This document shows, one piece after another, positions 9,243 to 19,790 of a stretch of 39,308 nt of DNA; positions within the stretch are counted from its first letter, which is position 1, and each line of letters begins with the position of its first letter. The stretch is taken from assembly GCA_008638165.1 (NCBI GenBank), contig VTPL01000003.1, positions 1-39,308 of the forward strand, in the 5' to 3' direction. Source of the DNA: Pelagibacteraceae bacterium. GTDB lineage: Bacteria; Pseudomonadota; Alphaproteobacteria; Pelagibacterales; Pelagibacteraceae. The notes beneath the pieces are model-generated. The model was given only the letters and a program-made list of their open reading frames with translations. It did no database searches and was not told where the DNA came from. The translations under genes were made by a program, and so were the position numbers.

Positions 9243-9988
9243 TATGTCAAAATTTCCAATGTTTTAATTAAACCTTTGATGGTTATATTTTTGTCTATTT
9301 TTACTTTTGTCTTAATAGGACTTTTAATTAATTCAGCAAAACCTCCTGTAATTATTACATCAAAAGGTTTTCCAACTTCCTTCTTAATTAAATTAACAAT
9401 ATTGTCAATTAAACCTGCATATCCCCAAAAAAAACCTGATCTGACAGCTGAGACTGTATCAACGCCAATAACTTTTTTAATATTCTTTAAGTTAATTTTT
9501 GGAATTAGACTGGCTCTATCTGATAAAGTGTTTAACGAAAGCTTAATACCAGGTGCAATTATACCACCTTTGTATGATTTATTAATTAAAACATCAAATG
9601 TAGTGGCTGTTCCCAAATCTATAATAATAAAGTTTTTCTTTTTATTAATTAAACTAATTGCATTAGTTAACCTATCAGAACCGACTTGCTTATAATTGAC
9701 TTTAATATCAATTAAAGATGATAATTTTAACTCTTTAATTTCATTACATTTAATTTTGGTTTTGTGATTTAAATATCTTTTAATTAATTTGAAAGTGGTT
9801 GGAACAACACTGCAAAATAATATTTTTTCTATTTTAGGGAAATATCTATTAAATATTATAAAATTTTTAGAAATTTTTGAAGATGAGATTTTGTTATTTG
9901 AAAAATTTATTTTTTTTATAATTTTTTTTTGGTTATTAATTAAACAAACTTTAATTTCCGAATTTCCTATATCGCCAATTAAATACAT
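9242..9988 (-). CDS. coaX: Type III pantothenate kinase
   Basis: This 248-aa enzyme phosphorylates pantothenate, the first step of coenzyme A synthesis. It belongs to the acetate/sugar kinase-Hsp70-actin fold. Diagnostic parts are the phosphate-binding GDIGNSEIKVCLI (5-17), VGSDRLTNA (102-110, catalytic Asp105 by homology), IIDLGTATTFDVL (122-134) and GGIIAPGIKLS (141-151). Type III enzymes need a monovalent cation and resist feedback inhibition by CoA. It lies 7 bp after birA and overlaps rnj by 1 bp. The birA-coaX-rnj order is a known alphaproteobacterial arrangement. Its composition is unusually rich in Lys, Ile and Asn, in line with the AT-rich genome. Confidence 0.94.
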   Translation of the reverse strand: MYLIGDIGNSEIKVCLINNQKKIIKKINFSNNKISSSKISKNFIIFNRYFPKIEKILFCSVVPTTFKLIKRYLNHKTKIKCNEIKELKLSSLIDIKVNYKQVGSDRLTNAISLINKKKNFIIIDLGTATTFDVLINKSYKGGIIAPGIKLSLNTLSDRASLIPKINLKNIKKVIGVDTVSAVRSGFFWGYAGLIDNIVNLIKKEVGKPFDVIITGGFAELIKSPIKTKVKIDKNITIKGLIKTLEILT

Positions 9989-9995
9989 AAATTAT

Positions 9996-10529
9996 CTATT
10001 TCTTAAAAAACTTTCTAAACTTATTTTCAAAATTAAATATTAATAACTTTTCTACATTATTTTTATTATAATTCTTACCAGTAATCTCACAAAGATTTGT
10101 TGTAGGATAATCAAAAATTAAAGGATTTTTAACAACATTAATCCCTATTCCAATAACTAAGAATTTTTTATCTTTTCTATAAACAACCTCTTGTAATATG
10201 CCGCAAATTTTTTTGCCATCTATCGTTAAATCATTAGGTTCTTTAAAAAAAATTTTTTTTTTATAAAAATTTGAAATAGTTTTTTTAACTAGATTACAAT
10301 TTAATTTTGTTATCTTTTTTAATGATAATTTTATTTCATCAAGATTGTAAAAAAAACTAACAAATAAATTTCCCTTAATAGATATCCATTTACGTCCATA
10401 TTGTCCTTTACCTTTTGTTTGTAAATCTGCTGTTATCATTCCATAATTTAATTGAGATTTTTTCAATAAATTGATTGCGGTAAGATTGGTGCTAATGACC
10501 TTTTTAAAAATAAATTTTTTGAATTTCAT
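9996..10529 (-). CDS. birA: Biotin--[acetyl-CoA-carboxylase] ligase, minimal form
   Basis: This protein is predicted to attach biotin to the carboxyl carrier protein of biotin-dependent carboxylases. Counting from the ATG at 10529, motifs are GKGQYGRKW (40-48, biotinyl-AMP loop), KEPND (96-100, usually KWPND), KKICGILQE (106-114) and GIGINV (127-132). It is only 177 aa. It lacks the N-terminal DNA-binding domain, so it cannot act as a BirA repressor, and it has little or none of the C-terminal SH3-like domain. A TTG three bases upstream (10532) is an alternative start. I prefer the ATG, which overlaps the nuoN TGA by one base. Trp-to-Glu in KWPND is unusual but the motif is otherwise intact. 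Confidence 0.88.
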   Translation of the reverse strand: MKFKKFIFKKVISTNLTAINLLKKSQLNYGMITADLQTKGKGQYGRKWISIKGNLFVSFFYNLDEIKLSLKKITKLNCNLVKKTISNFYKKKIFFKEPNDLTIDGKKICGILQEVVYRKDKKFLVIGIGINVVKNPLIFDYPTTNLCEITGKNYNKNNVEKLLIFNFENKFRKFFKK

Positions 10530-11947
10530 CAAATGAAATTAATTCTTGATACTGCTTCAACAAGTTGACTTGGAGAAATAAAGTAAAAAAGAATTAATAA
10601 AGTTGACAAAATAAGAGAAAATTTTAACCAAGGACTGTGGTCTTGATCATATTTTTCTTTTTCAGGATCAAAATAAATAATCTTAATTATTCTTAAATAA
10701 TAAAAAGCAGCTATCACTGTAGATAATAATCCAACAATAGCTAAAAAGTACATTGATTGCTCTATTACAGCTTTAAAAATATAAAACTTAGCAAAAAAAC
10801 CTGCAAGAGGTGGTATTCCAGCTAATGAAAAAAGAATAACTAGAAGAGAAAAAGATAATATTGGATGGTTTTTTGATAACCCTGAAAGATCATCTATGCT
10901 TTCATAATAATTATCATTTCTTCTAAGCATTAATAAACAGGAAAAAAACCCTAAATTCATCACTATATAAATTGTCAAGTATATTACTGAACTTTGAATA
11001 CCATCATTAGAAGCTGAGGCTACACCTGCTAGTGCATATCCAATGTGTCCAATAGAACTATATGCAATAAGCCTTTTTATATTTTTCTGTCCAATAGCTG
11101 CGATTGCACCAAATAGCATTGAGGCAATAGATAAAAATACCAAAATCATCTGCCATTGATCTATTAACTCTAAAAAAGGAACATATAAAAATCTTATAAA
11201 CACAGTTAAAGCAGCTATTTTTGGAACCATAGTGAAGAATAGTGTGACAGTAGTCGGTGAACCTTCGTATACATCAGGCGCCCACATATGGAATGGTACT
11301 GCTGAAATTTTAAAAGCCAAACCAACTAAAATAAATACTATTCCAAAAGTTAATGCATATTCATTTGAGTCAAGTTGTGAAGCAATAATTTCAAAATTTG
11401 TTGATCCAGAAAAACCATAAATTAAAGAACATCCATACAATAATAGTCCCGAAGAAAGCGCACTTAAAACAAAATATTTTAATCCAGCCTCAGATGATTT
11501 TAAATTGTTTCTATTAAATGTAGCTAACACATATAAAGCTAAAGATTGTAATTCTAGTCCCATATAAAAAACGATTAAATCATTTGAACTGATCATAACC
11601 ATCATTCCTAAAACAGAACTTAGTATCAATATTGGATATTCAATTTTTGAAATTTTAAAATTATCTAAATAATTTTTGGATATCGCTAAAACAATAAATG
11701 CTGCTAACAATGTAATTATTTTCATAAATGATGAAAGATAATCAATTACAACACTACCATTAAATAATAATATTTTTTCAATATCTAATGTTTCATTAAA
11801 AACAATTATACCAGTAATAAGCAAAACTATTATTGATAAATTGTGAATTAACTCAAAACTATTTTTTTTAAATACACCAAGTATTAGCAAAAACATTACC
11901 GATAATGAGATAAATATTTCTGGAATTATAAAACTTAAATTTATCAT
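10529..11947 (-). CDS. nuoN: NADH-quinone oxidoreductase subunit N
   Basis: This 472-aa antiporter-like membrane subunit of complex I has about 14 hydrophobic helices. Typical NuoN features are MVMISSNDLIVFYMGLELQSL near residue 120, with the conserved Glu in helix 5, and the loop KISAVPFHMWAPDVYEGSPT with proton-channel Lys and nearby His. IKRLIAYSSIGHIGYAL carries another channel Lys. It sits in the inner membrane and contributes a proton path. It is the last nuo gene and is coupled to birA by a one-base stop/start overlap. Confidence 0.97.
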   Translation of the reverse strand: MINLSFIIPEIFISLSVMFLLILGVFKKNSFELIHNLSIIVLLITGIIVFNETLDIEKILLFNGSVVIDYLSSFMKIITLLAAFIVLAISKNYLDNFKISKIEYPILILSSVLGMMVMISSNDLIVFYMGLELQSLALYVLATFNRNNLKSSEAGLKYFVLSALSSGLLLYGCSLIYGFSGSTNFEIIASQLDSNEYALTFGIVFILVGLAFKISAVPFHMWAPDVYEGSPTTVTLFFTMVPKIAALTVFIRFLYVPFLELIDQWQMILVFLSIASMLFGAIAAIGQKNIKRLIAYSSIGHIGYALAGVASASNDGIQSSVIYLTIYIVMNLGFFSCLLMLRRNDNYYESIDDLSGLSKNHPILSFSLLVILFSLAGIPPLAGFFAKFYIFKAVIEQSMYFLAIVGLLSTVIAAFYYLRIIKIIYFDPEKEKYDQDHSPWLKFSLILSTLLILFYFISPSQLVEAVSRINFI

Positions 11948-11948
11948 T

Positions 11949-13430
11949 TTATTTATTGATTAAATTTGAATTATACATTTCTATTAGATCATTAACCGAT
12001 ACTTCAATAGTATTAAATAAAGGCTCGGGATAAAAACCAAAAAATAATGTCGGTAATGCTAAGCTAATTAAAATAAAATATTCAGATTTATCAAGATCTG
12101 TTAATTTATTAAGATCATTATTAACTAGTTTGCCAAAAACAACTCTTTTATATAACCAAAGCATATAAGCAGCACCCAATATCACTCCTAAACTTGCAAT
12201 AACAGCGACCAAAAAGTTATCTTTAAACGCACCCATTAAAATTAAAAATTCTCCAATAAAACCACTTGTTCCTGGTAGTCCAAGAGCTGCCAATGTGAAC
12301 AACATGAATAGCACTGAATATTTTGGAATAATTGAAACAATTCCACCATAAGTGTTAATTAATCTTGAATGCATTCGGTCATAGACTACACCAACACATA
12401 AAAATAATGCAGCAGATACAAGACCGTGACTAATCATTTGAATGATACTACCTTCAATTCCCTGTTGTTGAATTGTAAAAATTCCGAGTGTAACAAAACC
12501 CATATGTGCAACAGAGGAGTAAGCAATCAATTTTTTCATGTCTTCTTGCATTAATGCAATAAGTGATGTGAAAATTATTGCTATAAGACTTAAAGCATAA
12601 ATTAATGGCGTGAATAAATCTGAAGCAATTGGAAATAGTCCAAGTGAAAATCTAATAAATCCATAGCCTGCCATCTTCAATAAAATTGCAGCAAGCAAAA
12701 CAGATCCAGCTGTTGGTGCTTCAACATGTGCATCTGGTAGCCAAGTATGAACTGGCCACATTGGAGTTTTTACCGCGAAAGAACTAAAAAAAGCTAACCA
12801 TAAGAGATTTTGGTATTTAGAGTCTATTCCCAGCTCATACAGTTTTACAACATCTGTTGTGCCAGTAATCCAATAAATCGAAATTATCGCAACTAGCATT
12901 AATACTGACCCAAGCAAAGTATATAAGAAAAACTTAAACGCAGAATAAACTCTTTTCGGTCCACCCCAAATTCCAATTATTAAAAACATTGGGATCAAAC
13001 CAGCTTCAAAAAATAAATAAAAAATTACAAGATCTAATGAACAAAAAACTCCAATCATAAAAGACTCCATAATTAAAATGGCAATTAGAAAATCTCTTAA
13101 TCTTTTTTTAACACTATTATTGACTGAAATTATACATAGTGGGGTTATAAAAGTAGTTAGTATAACAAATAGTATTGATATTCCATCTACACCAACCTTG
13201 TAATTTACAATACCAATCAACCACTCTCTATCCTCCACAAATTGAAATGCTGAGGTAGTTTCATCAAACAAAAACCATAGATAAATTGATAACAAAAAAT
13301 TAACTATAGAAGTAAATAAAGCTACATATTTAATCGTAGAATTACTTTGATCATTAGATTTTGAAAAAATTAAGAATAAAGATCCTATAGTTGGTAAAAG
13401 AATTAAAGCTGAAATTATTGGAAAATTCAT
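11949..13430 (-). CDS. nuoM: NADH-quinone oxidoreductase subunit M
   Basis: This 493-aa antiporter-like membrane subunit of complex I has about 14 helices. The helix-5 glutamate region FYLFFEAGLIPMFLIIGIWG, the loop FAVKTPMWPVHTWLPDAHVE and the segment MKKLIAYSSVAHMGFV are hallmark NuoM (ND4) sequences holding the proton-channel Glu, Lys and His residues. The length is normal for the family. It overlaps nuoL by one base and is one base from nuoN. Its product neighbours NuoN and NuoL in the membrane arm. Confidence 0.98.
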   Translation of the reverse strand: MNFPIISALILLPTIGSLFLIFSKSNDQSNSTIKYVALFTSIVNFLLSIYLWFLFDETTSAFQFVEDREWLIGIVNYKVGVDGISILFVILTTFITPLCIISVNNSVKKRLRDFLIAILIMESFMIGVFCSLDLVIFYLFFEAGLIPMFLIIGIWGGPKRVYSAFKFFLYTLLGSVLMLVAIISIYWITGTTDVVKLYELGIDSKYQNLLWLAFFSSFAVKTPMWPVHTWLPDAHVEAPTAGSVLLAAILLKMAGYGFIRFSLGLFPIASDLFTPLIYALSLIAIIFTSLIALMQEDMKKLIAYSSVAHMGFVTLGIFTIQQQGIEGSIIQMISHGLVSAALFLCVGVVYDRMHSRLINTYGGIVSIIPKYSVLFMLFTLAALGLPGTSGFIGEFLILMGAFKDNFLVAVIASLGVILGAAYMLWLYKRVVFGKLVNNDLNKLTDLDKSEYFILISLALPTLFFGFYPEPLFNTIEVSVNDLIEMYNSNLINK

Positions 13431-15331
13431 TATTTAATAATTAAAAAAGTTAATAACGCAGATAAGCCAAGTAACATTATAAAAGCATATTGATAAATGT
13501 ATCCACTTTGAAATTTATTAGCTTTTATTGAAAATTTCTTTATTAATGACGAAACTCCATCTGGTCCAAATCCATCAATAATTTTTACATCAAAAAACTT
13601 CCATAGAAATAATCCAATTTTTTTGGAGGGTTTGATAAATAAAATTTCATACAATTCGTCAAAGTACCATTTGTTAACTAAAAAATTATAAAGTGGTTTA
13701 TTAATTTCAACAATTGAATTAGGTAAATCTTTATTTTTGACAAAAAGATAATAAGAAATTGGTATTGACGAACATACTAAAATTGGTGTTAACAATAAAA
13801 ACCACATTGGTGGATGTTCTTCACTTAAAGGTTCTAAGAAAAAAATAGAGTTTCCCCAAAAATTTGTATCAAAAAATAATTCCTTAAAAATAAATCCTGC
13901 AAAAATAGCACCAATTGAAAGAATAATAAGAGGCAATAACATTACCAAAGGAGACTCGTGCGTTTCTTCAATCTTAATTGATTTATTATTGTAACTACCA
14001 TGGAAAGTTTTAAAGATTAATCTCCATGAGTATATTGAAGTTAGAAATGCTGTAAATATTCCTATTCCTGCTGCATAGTAACCAGTTGTATTGTCTCTTA
14101 AATAAGCAAATTCTATAATTGCATCTTTTGAGTAAAATCCTGACAATAATGGAAAGCCTGTAAGAGCCAATGTTCCTATAATCATTAAAACATAAGTGTA
14201 AGGTAATTTTTTCCAAACACCTCCCATTGAGTTTATGTTTTGCTCATCTTTAAAAGCATGAATTACTGAGCCAGATCCTAAAAAAAGTAATGCTTTAAAA
14301 AAAGCATGAGTAAATAAATGAAACATTGCAATATTATATGCCCCTACCCCAGCTGCAAAAAACATATAACCAAGCTGACTACATGTTGAATAAGCAATAA
14401 TTTTTTTTATATCTGTCTGAACTAGAGCAACTGAAGCGGCAAATATTGCTGTTGTCATACCAACAACAGTAATAAGATTTAATGCAAGTTCAGAGTATTC
14501 ATAAATTGGTGAACATCTTACTACTAAGAAAACACCAGCAGTTACCATTGTTGCGGCATGAATTAGTGCTGAGACTGGTGTTGGGCCTTCCATAGCATCT
14601 GGTAACCAGGTATGAAGTAATATCTGAGCTGATTTACCCATCGCCCCAATAAATAACAATAAACAAATTAAATCGATTGACTTAACTTCAAAACCTAAAA
14701 AATTTAATCTTTTGTCTACAACAGAAGGTATTTGTTGAAAAACTTCATTATAATTTACAGTTCCAAATAAGTAAAAAATTAAAAATATTCCTAAAGCAAA
14801 ACCAAAATCACCCACTCTATTTACAACAAATGCCTTTATAGCAGCAGAGTTTGCAGTTTCTTTTTTAAACCAAAAACCAATTAAAAAATAAGAACACAAT
14901 CCTACACCCTCCCATCCAAAAAATAATTGAATGAAATTATCTGACGTTACAAGCATTAACATTGCAAATGTAAATAAAGATAAATAAGCCATAAATCTTG
15001 GCTTATGAGGATCGTGAGACATATACCCAATAGAATAAATATGCACTAACGCAGAGACAGAAGTCACAACAACTAACATTACAGATGATAATGAGTCAAT
15101 TTTCATTGACCAATTCACATCAAGTGTCCCCGAATTAATCCAAGTTGCTATTATTATGTTGTCTTCATATTGATTAAAAACAACATTATAAAATACTATA
15201 ATTGATAAAATAGCTGATATAGAAACTAGTAAACTAGTAACAATTTCAGAATTTCTATCACCAATATACTTGCCAAAAAAACCCGAAATGATTGAAGCAA
15301 TTAAAGGTAAAGTTATAATTGATAATTCCAT
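13430..15331 (-). CDS. nuoL: NADH-quinone oxidoreductase subunit L
   Basis: This 633-aa protein is the distal antiporter-like subunit of complex I. It has the NuoL signature FFGWEGVGLCSYFLIGFWF (helix 5 Glu), AQILLHTWLPDAMEGPTPVS, IKKIIAYSTCSQLGYMFFA and a C-terminal extension from about 500 that would form the lateral helix running along the membrane arm, ending in a final membrane anchor (AFIMLLGLSALLTFLIIK). The length and domain order are complete. It is one base downstream of nuoK and overlaps nuoM by one base. Confidence 0.98.
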   Translation of the reverse strand: MELSIITLPLIASIISGFFGKYIGDRNSEIVTSLLVSISAILSIIVFYNVVFNQYEDNIIIATWINSGTLDVNWSMKIDSLSSVMLVVVTSVSALVHIYSIGYMSHDPHKPRFMAYLSLFTFAMLMLVTSDNFIQLFFGWEGVGLCSYFLIGFWFKKETANSAAIKAFVVNRVGDFGFALGIFLIFYLFGTVNYNEVFQQIPSVVDKRLNFLGFEVKSIDLICLLLFIGAMGKSAQILLHTWLPDAMEGPTPVSALIHAATMVTAGVFLVVRCSPIYEYSELALNLITVVGMTTAIFAASVALVQTDIKKIIAYSTCSQLGYMFFAAGVGAYNIAMFHLFTHAFFKALLFLGSGSVIHAFKDEQNINSMGGVWKKLPYTYVLMIIGTLALTGFPLLSGFYSKDAIIEFAYLRDNTTGYYAAGIGIFTAFLTSIYSWRLIFKTFHGSYNNKSIKIEETHESPLVMLLPLIILSIGAIFAGFIFKELFFDTNFWGNSIFFLEPLSEEHPPMWFLLLTPILVCSSIPISYYLFVKNKDLPNSIVEINKPLYNFLVNKWYFDELYEILFIKPSKKIGLFLWKFFDVKIIDGFGPDGVSSLIKKFSIKANKFQSGYIYQYAFIMLLGLSALLTFLIIK

Positions 15332-15332
15332 T

Positions 15333-15644
15333 TCAACCTTTTAACTTATCTATTTCCTCAACACGGATAGTTCCAGCATTTCTAAAGTAAACAACAATAA
15401 TTGCCAATCCAATTGCCGCTTCAGCTGCAGCTACGGTTAAAATAAATAATGTAAAAACTTGTCCAGCAAGATCATCTAAATAGATCGAAAATGACACAAG
15501 ATTAATATTTACAGCCAATAAAATTAATTCGATACTCATTAAGACTACTATTATATTTTTTCTGTTTAAAAATATTCCAACCACTCCAATAGTAAAAATA
15601 ATAGCACCTAGAGTTAAATAATGACCAAGACCAATATCAATCAT
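15333..15644 (-). CDS. nuoK: NADH-quinone oxidoreductase subunit K
   Basis: This 103-aa membrane subunit has three helices. It carries the conserved acidic residue pattern in [20 protein letters not shown] (helix 2 Glu) and the [18 protein letters not shown] stretch of helix 3 with its Glu; both carboxylates take part in proton transfer. The length matches the family. The start overlaps the end of nuoJ by 8 bp (ATGATTGA), suggesting coupled translation. Confidence 0.97.
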   Translation of the reverse strand: MIDIGLGHYLTLGAIIFTIGVVGIFLNRKNIIVVLMSIELILLAVNINLVSFSIYLDDLAGQVFTLFILTVAAAEAAIGLAIIVVYFRNAGTIRVEEIDKLKG

Positions 15645-16266
15645 CTACACTCACTCCTTTATTAGACTGAACATCTAAAACTTGTACCCCTTCAGATCTT
15701 TCTCTAGAAATTTGCTTAATATAATCCTGTCTTTTAACACCTTCTCTTTGGCGAAATGTAAGGACTATAGCACCAATCATTGCAACCAATAAAATCATTC
15801 CACTTATTTGAAACACATGTATGTAATCAGTGTATAAAATTTGGCCTAAAGAATGCGTATTGCTTACTGTTTCTGCTGAGGAAGTTTTTATCTTATCAAA
15901 CAATTCAGGTTTATATTTCCAACCACCAATAACGATTATCAATTCAAAAAATATAATAGTACTTATAATTAGTCCAACTGGTATATGACCAGAACTTTCT
16001 TCTGATAAAAACCATTGATTTTTTTGTTGTGCAACATTTAGCATCATGACTACAAACAAAAATAAAACTGCAACTGCTCCCACATAAACTATCAACATAA
16101 TCATTCCCAAAAATTCTGCTCCGATCATAATAAATAGACAGGAAATGCTGATAAAATCTAATATTAAAAAAAAAACTGAGTGAACAGTGTTTTTTGAAAC
16201 TGTAACCATTATAGCTGAAATAATTGCAATCGAAGAAAAAATATAAAAGAAAATTGCGTGTGCCAT
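15637..16266 (-). CDS. nuoJ: NADH-quinone oxidoreductase subunit J
   Basis: This 209-aa membrane subunit has five predicted helices. The segment [20 protein letters not shown] is diagnostic of NuoJ (ND6) and contains the pi-bulge helix important for coupling. The C-terminal tail of about 35 residues is hydrophilic ([14 protein letters not shown] onward) and cytoplasmic, and is longer than the minimal family length, as in other alphaproteobacteria. It is three bases after nuoI and overlaps nuoK. Confidence 0.97.
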   Translation of the reverse strand: MAHAIFFYIFSSIAIISAIMVTVSKNTVHSVFFLILDFISISCLFIMIGAEFLGMIMLIVYVGAVAVLFLFVVMMLNVAQQKNQWFLSEESSGHIPVGLIISTIIFFELIIVIGGWKYKPELFDKIKTSSAETVSNTHSLGQILYTDYIHVFQISGMILLVAMIGAIVLTFRQREGVKRQDYIKQISRERSEGVQVLDVQSNKGVSVDD

Positions 16267-16269
16267 AAT

Positions 16270-16755
16270 TTATCTATGTGGGTTATCAGCCTTTATATTT
16301 GCAGCTAAGACGTTTTCCCATCTATCTCCATTGTCTAACAATTTTTCTTTTGTGTAATACAGTTCTTCTCTGGTTTCAGTTGAAAATTCAAAATTTGGTC
16401 CTTGAACAATAGCATCTACAGGACAAGCCTCTTCACATAGACCACAATAAATACATTTCATCATATCAATATCGTAACGAGTAGTTTTTCTACTACCATC
16501 ATCACGCTCTGAAGACTCTATAGTAATTGCTTGGGCTGGACAGACAGCCTCACATAACTTGCACGCAATACATCTCTCTTCTCCATTTGGATATCTTCTT
16601 AAAGCATGTTCACCTCTAAACCTTGGGCTAATTTTTCCTTTTTCAAATGGATAATTAATTGTTTTCTTAGCTTTAAAAATCTCTTTAATAGCAATCATTA
16701 GACCACTTAAGAAATCTGTCATGAATATAGTTTTGAAAAATCTTGATAATTTCAT
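16270..16755 (-). CDS. nuoI: NADH-quinone oxidoreductase subunit I
   Basis: This 161-aa ferredoxin-like subunit carries two [4Fe-4S] clusters, N6a and N6b. The two CxxCxxCxxxCP motifs are complete: Cys62/65/68/72 in [12 protein letters not shown] and Cys101/104/107/111 in [12 protein letters not shown]. An N-terminal amphipathic stretch ([13 protein letters not shown]) places it on the membrane arm. It relays electrons from NuoG toward NuoB. It abuts nuoH with no gap. Confidence 0.98.
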   Translation of the reverse strand: MKLSRFFKTIFMTDFLSGLMIAIKEIFKAKKTINYPFEKGKISPRFRGEHALRRYPNGEERCIACKLCEAVCPAQAITIESSERDDGSRKTTRYDIDMMKCIYCGLCEEACPVDAIVQGPNFEFSTETREELYYTKEKLLDNGDRWENVLAANIKADNPHR

Positions 16756-17754
16756 TTAGTTCACTGGTAGTAAGTTAAAATAAAATAAAAAACTTGCTGT
16801 TAAAACAACCCAAGTTAATGACAAAGGTAAGAAGATTTTCCATCCAAGTCTCATCAATTGATCGTATCTATACCGTGGAACAATTGCCTTAACTAATGCG
16901 AATAAAATGAATAAAAATATTATTTTAAAAATTAACCAAAAAGCACCTGGTATTAGATTAAAAGGATATAAATCTATTGGTGATAACCATCCACCTAAAA
17001 ATAAAATTGAACCCATTGCACACATCAACAGAATATTTGCATATTCACCTAACCAAAACATTGCATACATCATGCCTGAATATTCAGTTTGATAACCTGC
17101 AACTAATTCAGCTTCAGCTTCAGGTAAATCAAAAGGAGGTCTATTAGTCTCAGCTAATGCTGATATAAAAAATATTACAAACATTGGAAAAAGAGGAATA
17201 ACAAACCAAATATTTTGTTGTGCTAAAACTATATCGTTAAGATTTAAAGACCCAACACACAAAAGAACGTTTATTATAATTATTCCGATAGAAACCTCAT
17301 AAGAAACCATTTGTGCTGCAGACCTTATTGCGCCTAAAAATGGATATTTAGAATTTGATGCCCAGCCTCCCATTATTATTCCGTAAACACCTAATGAGGA
17401 AACTGCAAATAGATACAAAATACCAACATTTATATTTGCAAGAACTTGAGTTTCACTGAAAGGGATAACAGCCCATGAAATTAATGCCAAAGTCATTGTA
17501 ACAATTGGAGCTAAAATAAAAATGACTTTATTTGAACTTGCCGGAATAATGATCTCTTTAAATATGTATTTTAATGCATCCGCTAATGATTGTAACAAAC
17601 CAAAGGGACCAACAACATTAGGTCCTTGACGTTTTTGAACAAATGCCCAAACTCGTCTGTCCAACCATACAATCATTGCGACAGAAACAAGAACAGGCAC
17701 GAGTAAAAATAAAATCTTATATATTTCCTGAAAAATTGTATTTAAATATTCCAT
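16756..17754 (-). CDS. nuoH: NADH-quinone oxidoreductase subunit H
   Basis: This 332-aa membrane subunit (ND1 homologue) builds most of the quinone chamber. Signature sequences are the N-terminal [20 protein letters not shown] and the acidic loop [20 protein letters not shown], whose Glu cluster links quinone reduction to the proton channels. About eight helices are predicted. Length and motifs are intact. It lies between nuoG (2 bp) and nuoI (0 bp). Confidence 0.98.
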   Translation of the reverse strand: MEYLNTIFQEIYKILFLLVPVLVSVAMIVWLDRRVWAFVQKRQGPNVVGPFGLLQSLADALKYIFKEIIIPASSNKVIFILAPIVTMTLALISWAVIPFSETQVLANINVGILYLFAVSSLGVYGIIMGGWASNSKYPFLGAIRSAAQMVSYEVSIGIIIINVLLCVGSLNLNDIVLAQQNIWFVIPLFPMFVIFFISALAETNRPPFDLPEAEAELVAGYQTEYSGMMYAMFWLGEYANILLMCAMGSILFLGGWLSPIDLYPFNLIPGAFWLIFKIIFLFILFALVKAIVPRYRYDQLMRLGWKIFLPLSLTWVVLTASFLFYFNLLPVN

Positions 17755-17756
17755 TG

Positions 17757-19790
17757 TTATCCGTCAGTTCCAGTTTTTTTAGTTTCTAATTTTGAATTAT
17801 TACAATCGAGCATTGTTTTTGATGATCTTGCTATAACATTTGAAAAATAATACTCTTTATAAGTAACAGTTAGATTTTCACTTTCGGCAAAATTTTTAGA
17901 AGCTGTTCCTTGATCAGATAAAACTCTATTCTCTTGTTGCAAGTTTATATAATTAAACATACTGCTTTCTAATTCATCTTTGTCATTAAATAGTTTTCTA
18001 TTATTCATAAATTCAGCTAATTCATTAATGATTTGCCAATCTTCTTTTGCTTCACCTGGGGGATAAGAAGCTTTAAAGGCTTTTTGGATCTTACCTTCTA
18101 AATTTGTAAAATGCCCATTTTGTTCTGTGTAAGCAGCACCAGGTAAAATAATATCTGCTATTTCCGCACCCTTATCGCCGTGGCTACCTTGATAAATAAT
18201 AAATTCATTTTTTTTATCAAAATTTAAATTATCCTGTCCTAATAAGTATATAATTTCAAAGTTATTAGCTTTTAAATTTTCAAAAATATTTCCCTTTTCA
18301 TTAATAATTTTTAAATCTAAACTTCCAACTGTTGATGCATCAGTGCTAATTTTATTTAGAGAGTTCCATGACTCGCTAATTTTTTTATTATTTGTTAAAA
18401 AGTTTTTAATTAAATTAAATAAGAAATCTGCAGATTGTAATTTAAAAAAAGATTCTCCTAATATAATAAGAGGTTTTTTTGCATTTAAAATATCTTTTGT
18501 AATTTCACTCTTGCCTTCAAAAATATCAACTAGAGTTTTTGTTTTTCCATCTAAGGTTTTATATGGGTATGTTAGATCTCCTACATCAGAAAGAGATAAA
18601 ATTTTTGTCAAATTATTCACATATGATTTTCTAATTCTTGCATTTAAAATAGTTGCTTCAAATCTTGGATTTGTTCCAATTAAGAAAATTAAATCAGACT
18701 CCTCTATTCCGTTAATTTTTGAATTAAATAAATAATTTTCTCTTTCATTTATATTGGTGTAATAATTTGATGTTCTACAGTCATAATTGTTCGTGTCTAA
18801 AGTCCTGTCGAAAAATTCTTTGAAGATATAGCTAGACTCCATATTTGCTAAATCACCAACAAACCCTGCAATTTTATCTTTTGAAGTATTTTTTATTTTT
18901 GATTTTATTATCTTGAAAACCTCATCCCAAGTAGCTTTTTCAAATTTCCCATTATATTTAATATACGGTGTATCCAATCTTTGATTTGAAAGACCATCGC
19001 ATGCATACCTTGTTTTATCTGAAATCCATTCTTCATTAATGTCTTCATTTATTAAAGGTAAAATTCTTTTTACTTCCCAGCCATAAGTATCAACTCTAAT
19101 ATTTGATCCCACAGCATCCATCACATCTATTGACTCTGTTTTTTTAAGTTCCCACGGTCTAGCTTCAAAAACATAAGGTTTAGAAGTTAAAGCGCCAACT
19201 GGGCAAAGATCAATAACATTGCCTGATAATTCTGATTGAATAGATTGTTCCAGATAGGTGGTTATCTGCATATCTTCTCCTCTACCAATAGCGCCAAGCT
19301 CTGGTACACCCGCTATTTCTGTTGCAAATCGAATGCATCTTGTACAATGAATACATCTTGTCATTTGAGTTTTAATTAATGGCCCCATGTTTTTATCTGG
19401 CACAGATCTTTTATTTTCTTTAAATCTAGATTTATCAATTCCATAAAACATAGATTGATCTTGAAGGTCACATTCCCCTCCTTGATCACAAACAGGACAA
19501 TCTAAAGGATGATTGGCTAATAAAAATTCCATTACCCCTTTACGAGACTTTTCAATTTTGGGAGTATTTGTTTTTATGACCATCCCATCAGCAGCTGGCA
19601 TTGCACATGATGCAATAGGCTTAGGAGATTTTTCCATCTCCACTAAACACATTCTGCAATTACCGGCTATTGACAACTTTTCATGATAACAAAATCTAGG
19701 GATTTCAACTCCAGCTTTTTCACAGGCTTGTAAAACCGTAAGACCCTCTTCGACTTCTACTTCAATTTCATTTACTTTTAATTTAAGCAT
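17757..19790 (-). CDS. nuoG: NADH-quinone oxidoreductase subunit G
   Basis: This 677-aa iron-sulfur subunit is counted from the ATG at 19790. Cluster ligands are Cys34/45/48/62 ([2Fe-2S] N1b), His94/Cys98/101/107 ([4Fe-4S] N5 in [14 protein letters not shown]) and Cys146/149/152/196 (N4). After about residue 215 it has the molybdopterin-oxidoreductase fold, in degenerate form without an evident cofactor site, as usual for alphaproteobacterial NuoG. A TTG at 19814 would add eight residues, but the ATG gives the normal N-terminus, has GGA upstream, and creates the same 8-bp overlap (ATGCTTAA) with nuoF that occurs between nuoE and nuoF. The C-terminal half is more divergent than the N-terminal half. 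Confidence 0.96.
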   Translation of the reverse strand: MLKLKVNEIEVEVEEGLTVLQACEKAGVEIPRFCYHEKLSIAGNCRMCLVEMEKSPKPIASCAMPAADGMVIKTNTPKIEKSRKGVMEFLLANHPLDCPVCDQGGECDLQDQSMFYGIDKSRFKENKRSVPDKNMGPLIKTQMTRCIHCTRCIRFATEIAGVPELGAIGRGEDMQITTYLEQSIQSELSGNVIDLCPVGALTSKPYVFEARPWELKKTESIDVMDAVGSNIRVDTYGWEVKRILPLINEDINEEWISDKTRYACDGLSNQRLDTPYIKYNGKFEKATWDEVFKIIKSKIKNTSKDKIAGFVGDLANMESSYIFKEFFDRTLDTNNYDCRTSNYYTNINERENYLFNSKINGIEESDLIFLIGTNPRFEATILNARIRKSYVNNLTKILSLSDVGDLTYPYKTLDGKTKTLVDIFEGKSEITKDILNAKKPLIILGESFFKLQSADFLFNLIKNFLTNNKKISESWNSLNKISTDASTVGSLDLKIINEKGNIFENLKANNFEIIYLLGQDNLNFDKKNEFIIYQGSHGDKGAEIADIILPGAAYTEQNGHFTNLEGKIQKAFKASYPPGEAKEDWQIINELAEFMNNRKLFNDKDELESSMFNYINLQQENRVLSDQGTASKNFAESENLTVTYKEYYFSNVIARSSKTMLDCNNSKLETKKTGTDG

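Noticed and set aside
9276-9695. 139-codon plus-strand ORF opposite coaX
   Set aside because: It lies fully antisense to a gene with clear pantothenate-kinase motifs, its translation shows no domain, and it has no ribosome binding site or separate context.
18343-18735. 130-codon plus-strand ORF opposite nuoG
   Set aside because: It is antisense to the divergent C-terminal half of nuoG. Composition is what the reverse complement of an Asn/Lys-rich gene gives, and there is no recognisable motif.
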